Assembly: GCA_002425885.1 (NCBI GenBank) | Contig: DINC01000322.1 | Location: 9,194-15,266 of the forward strand | From: Spirochaetia bacterium UBA5550 | GTDB taxonomy: Bacteria > Spirochaetota > UBA4802 > UBA5550 | DNA length: 6,073 nucleotides | Direction: 5' to 3' | Shown: positions 6,010-6,073 of the stretch, piece after piece | Position numbering within the stretch: position 1 is the first letter of the stretch | How the letters are laid out: each line of letters begins with the position of its first letter | Position numbers and translations under genes: made by a program | Notes under the pieces: generated by a model | Told to the model about the DNA's origin: nothing | Databases searched by the model: none | What the model saw: only the letters and a program-made list of their open reading frames with translations

Positions 6010-6073
6010 AACACACCCTCCTATATTTTTTTTAAAACAACCTTCCACATCATTTATAATTAATCAGCAGACT

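Noticed and set aside
6003..6033. Possible intrinsic terminator after the membrane kinase gene (eight T at 6026-6033)
   Set aside because: The only stem before the T-run is four pairs (AGGA with TCCT) with a 12-base loop, too weak to support a terminator call. The 64 bases after the stop hold nothing else I can support.
1..6073. CRISPR arrays, insertion sequences, tRNA or rRNA genes, phage or defence modules
   Set aside because: No spaced direct repeats, transposase or integrase motifs, cloverleaf sequences or defence domains were seen on either strand.

Overview
The window (6073 bp, moderately AT-rich, all genes on the + strand) is a stretch of bacterial chromosome rich in two-component signalling genes. 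Two sensor kinases, a NarL-type regulator, a stand-alone receiver and a small STAS-like protein follow the end of an unidentified two-gene operon. The membrane-bound kinase and the Shine-Dalgarno sites fit a free-living bacterium, possibly a Gram-negative environmental or anaerobic lineage. The sequence does not fix the phylum, and no gene here is a reliable taxonomic marker. There are no tRNA or rRNA genes, insertion sequences, CRISPR arrays or other signs of a mobile element.

Layout. (1) Positions 2-991: the 3' end of a gene cut by the window edge, then directly abutting it a 189-aa two-helix membrane protein. Both are unrecognised and are probably co-translated. (2) Positions 992-1186: an intergenic region with two candidate sigma-70-type promoters. 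(3) Positions 1187-3253: a two-gene operon encoding a soluble kinase (receiver, PAS, HisKA_3, ATPase) and, 12 bp later, a NarL/FixJ-type DNA-binding response regulator. This is the best supported functional unit. (4) Positions 3254-3408: an intergenic region that begins with overlapping, mutually exclusive hairpins. (5) Positions 3430-4068: a stand-alone receiver followed 15 bp later by an 87-aa STAS-like protein that lacks the usual phosphorylatable serine. (6) Positions 4069-4140: a short promoter region containing a perfect 11-bp inverted repeat that runs into the start codon of the next gene. (7) Positions 4141-6009: a 622-aa membrane kinase (four helices, PAS, cysteine-containing GAF, HisKA_2, ATPase). 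The last 64 bp hold no clear feature.

Likely logic (inference). The first kinase phosphorylates, and through a DxxxQ motif probably also dephosphorylates, the adjacent NarL-type regulator; its own N-terminal receiver gives a second phosphorylation input. The HisKA_2 membrane kinase has no receiver and no DNA-binding partner beside it. The stand-alone receiver two genes upstream is its most obvious local partner, though it could equally feed the receiver of the first kinase. The STAS-like protein may pass a protein-protein signal. The most interesting points are the inverted repeat over the kinase start, the degenerate STAS/receiver pair, and the cysteine pattern in the GAF domain. Nothing here proves a new system; the individual families are well known.
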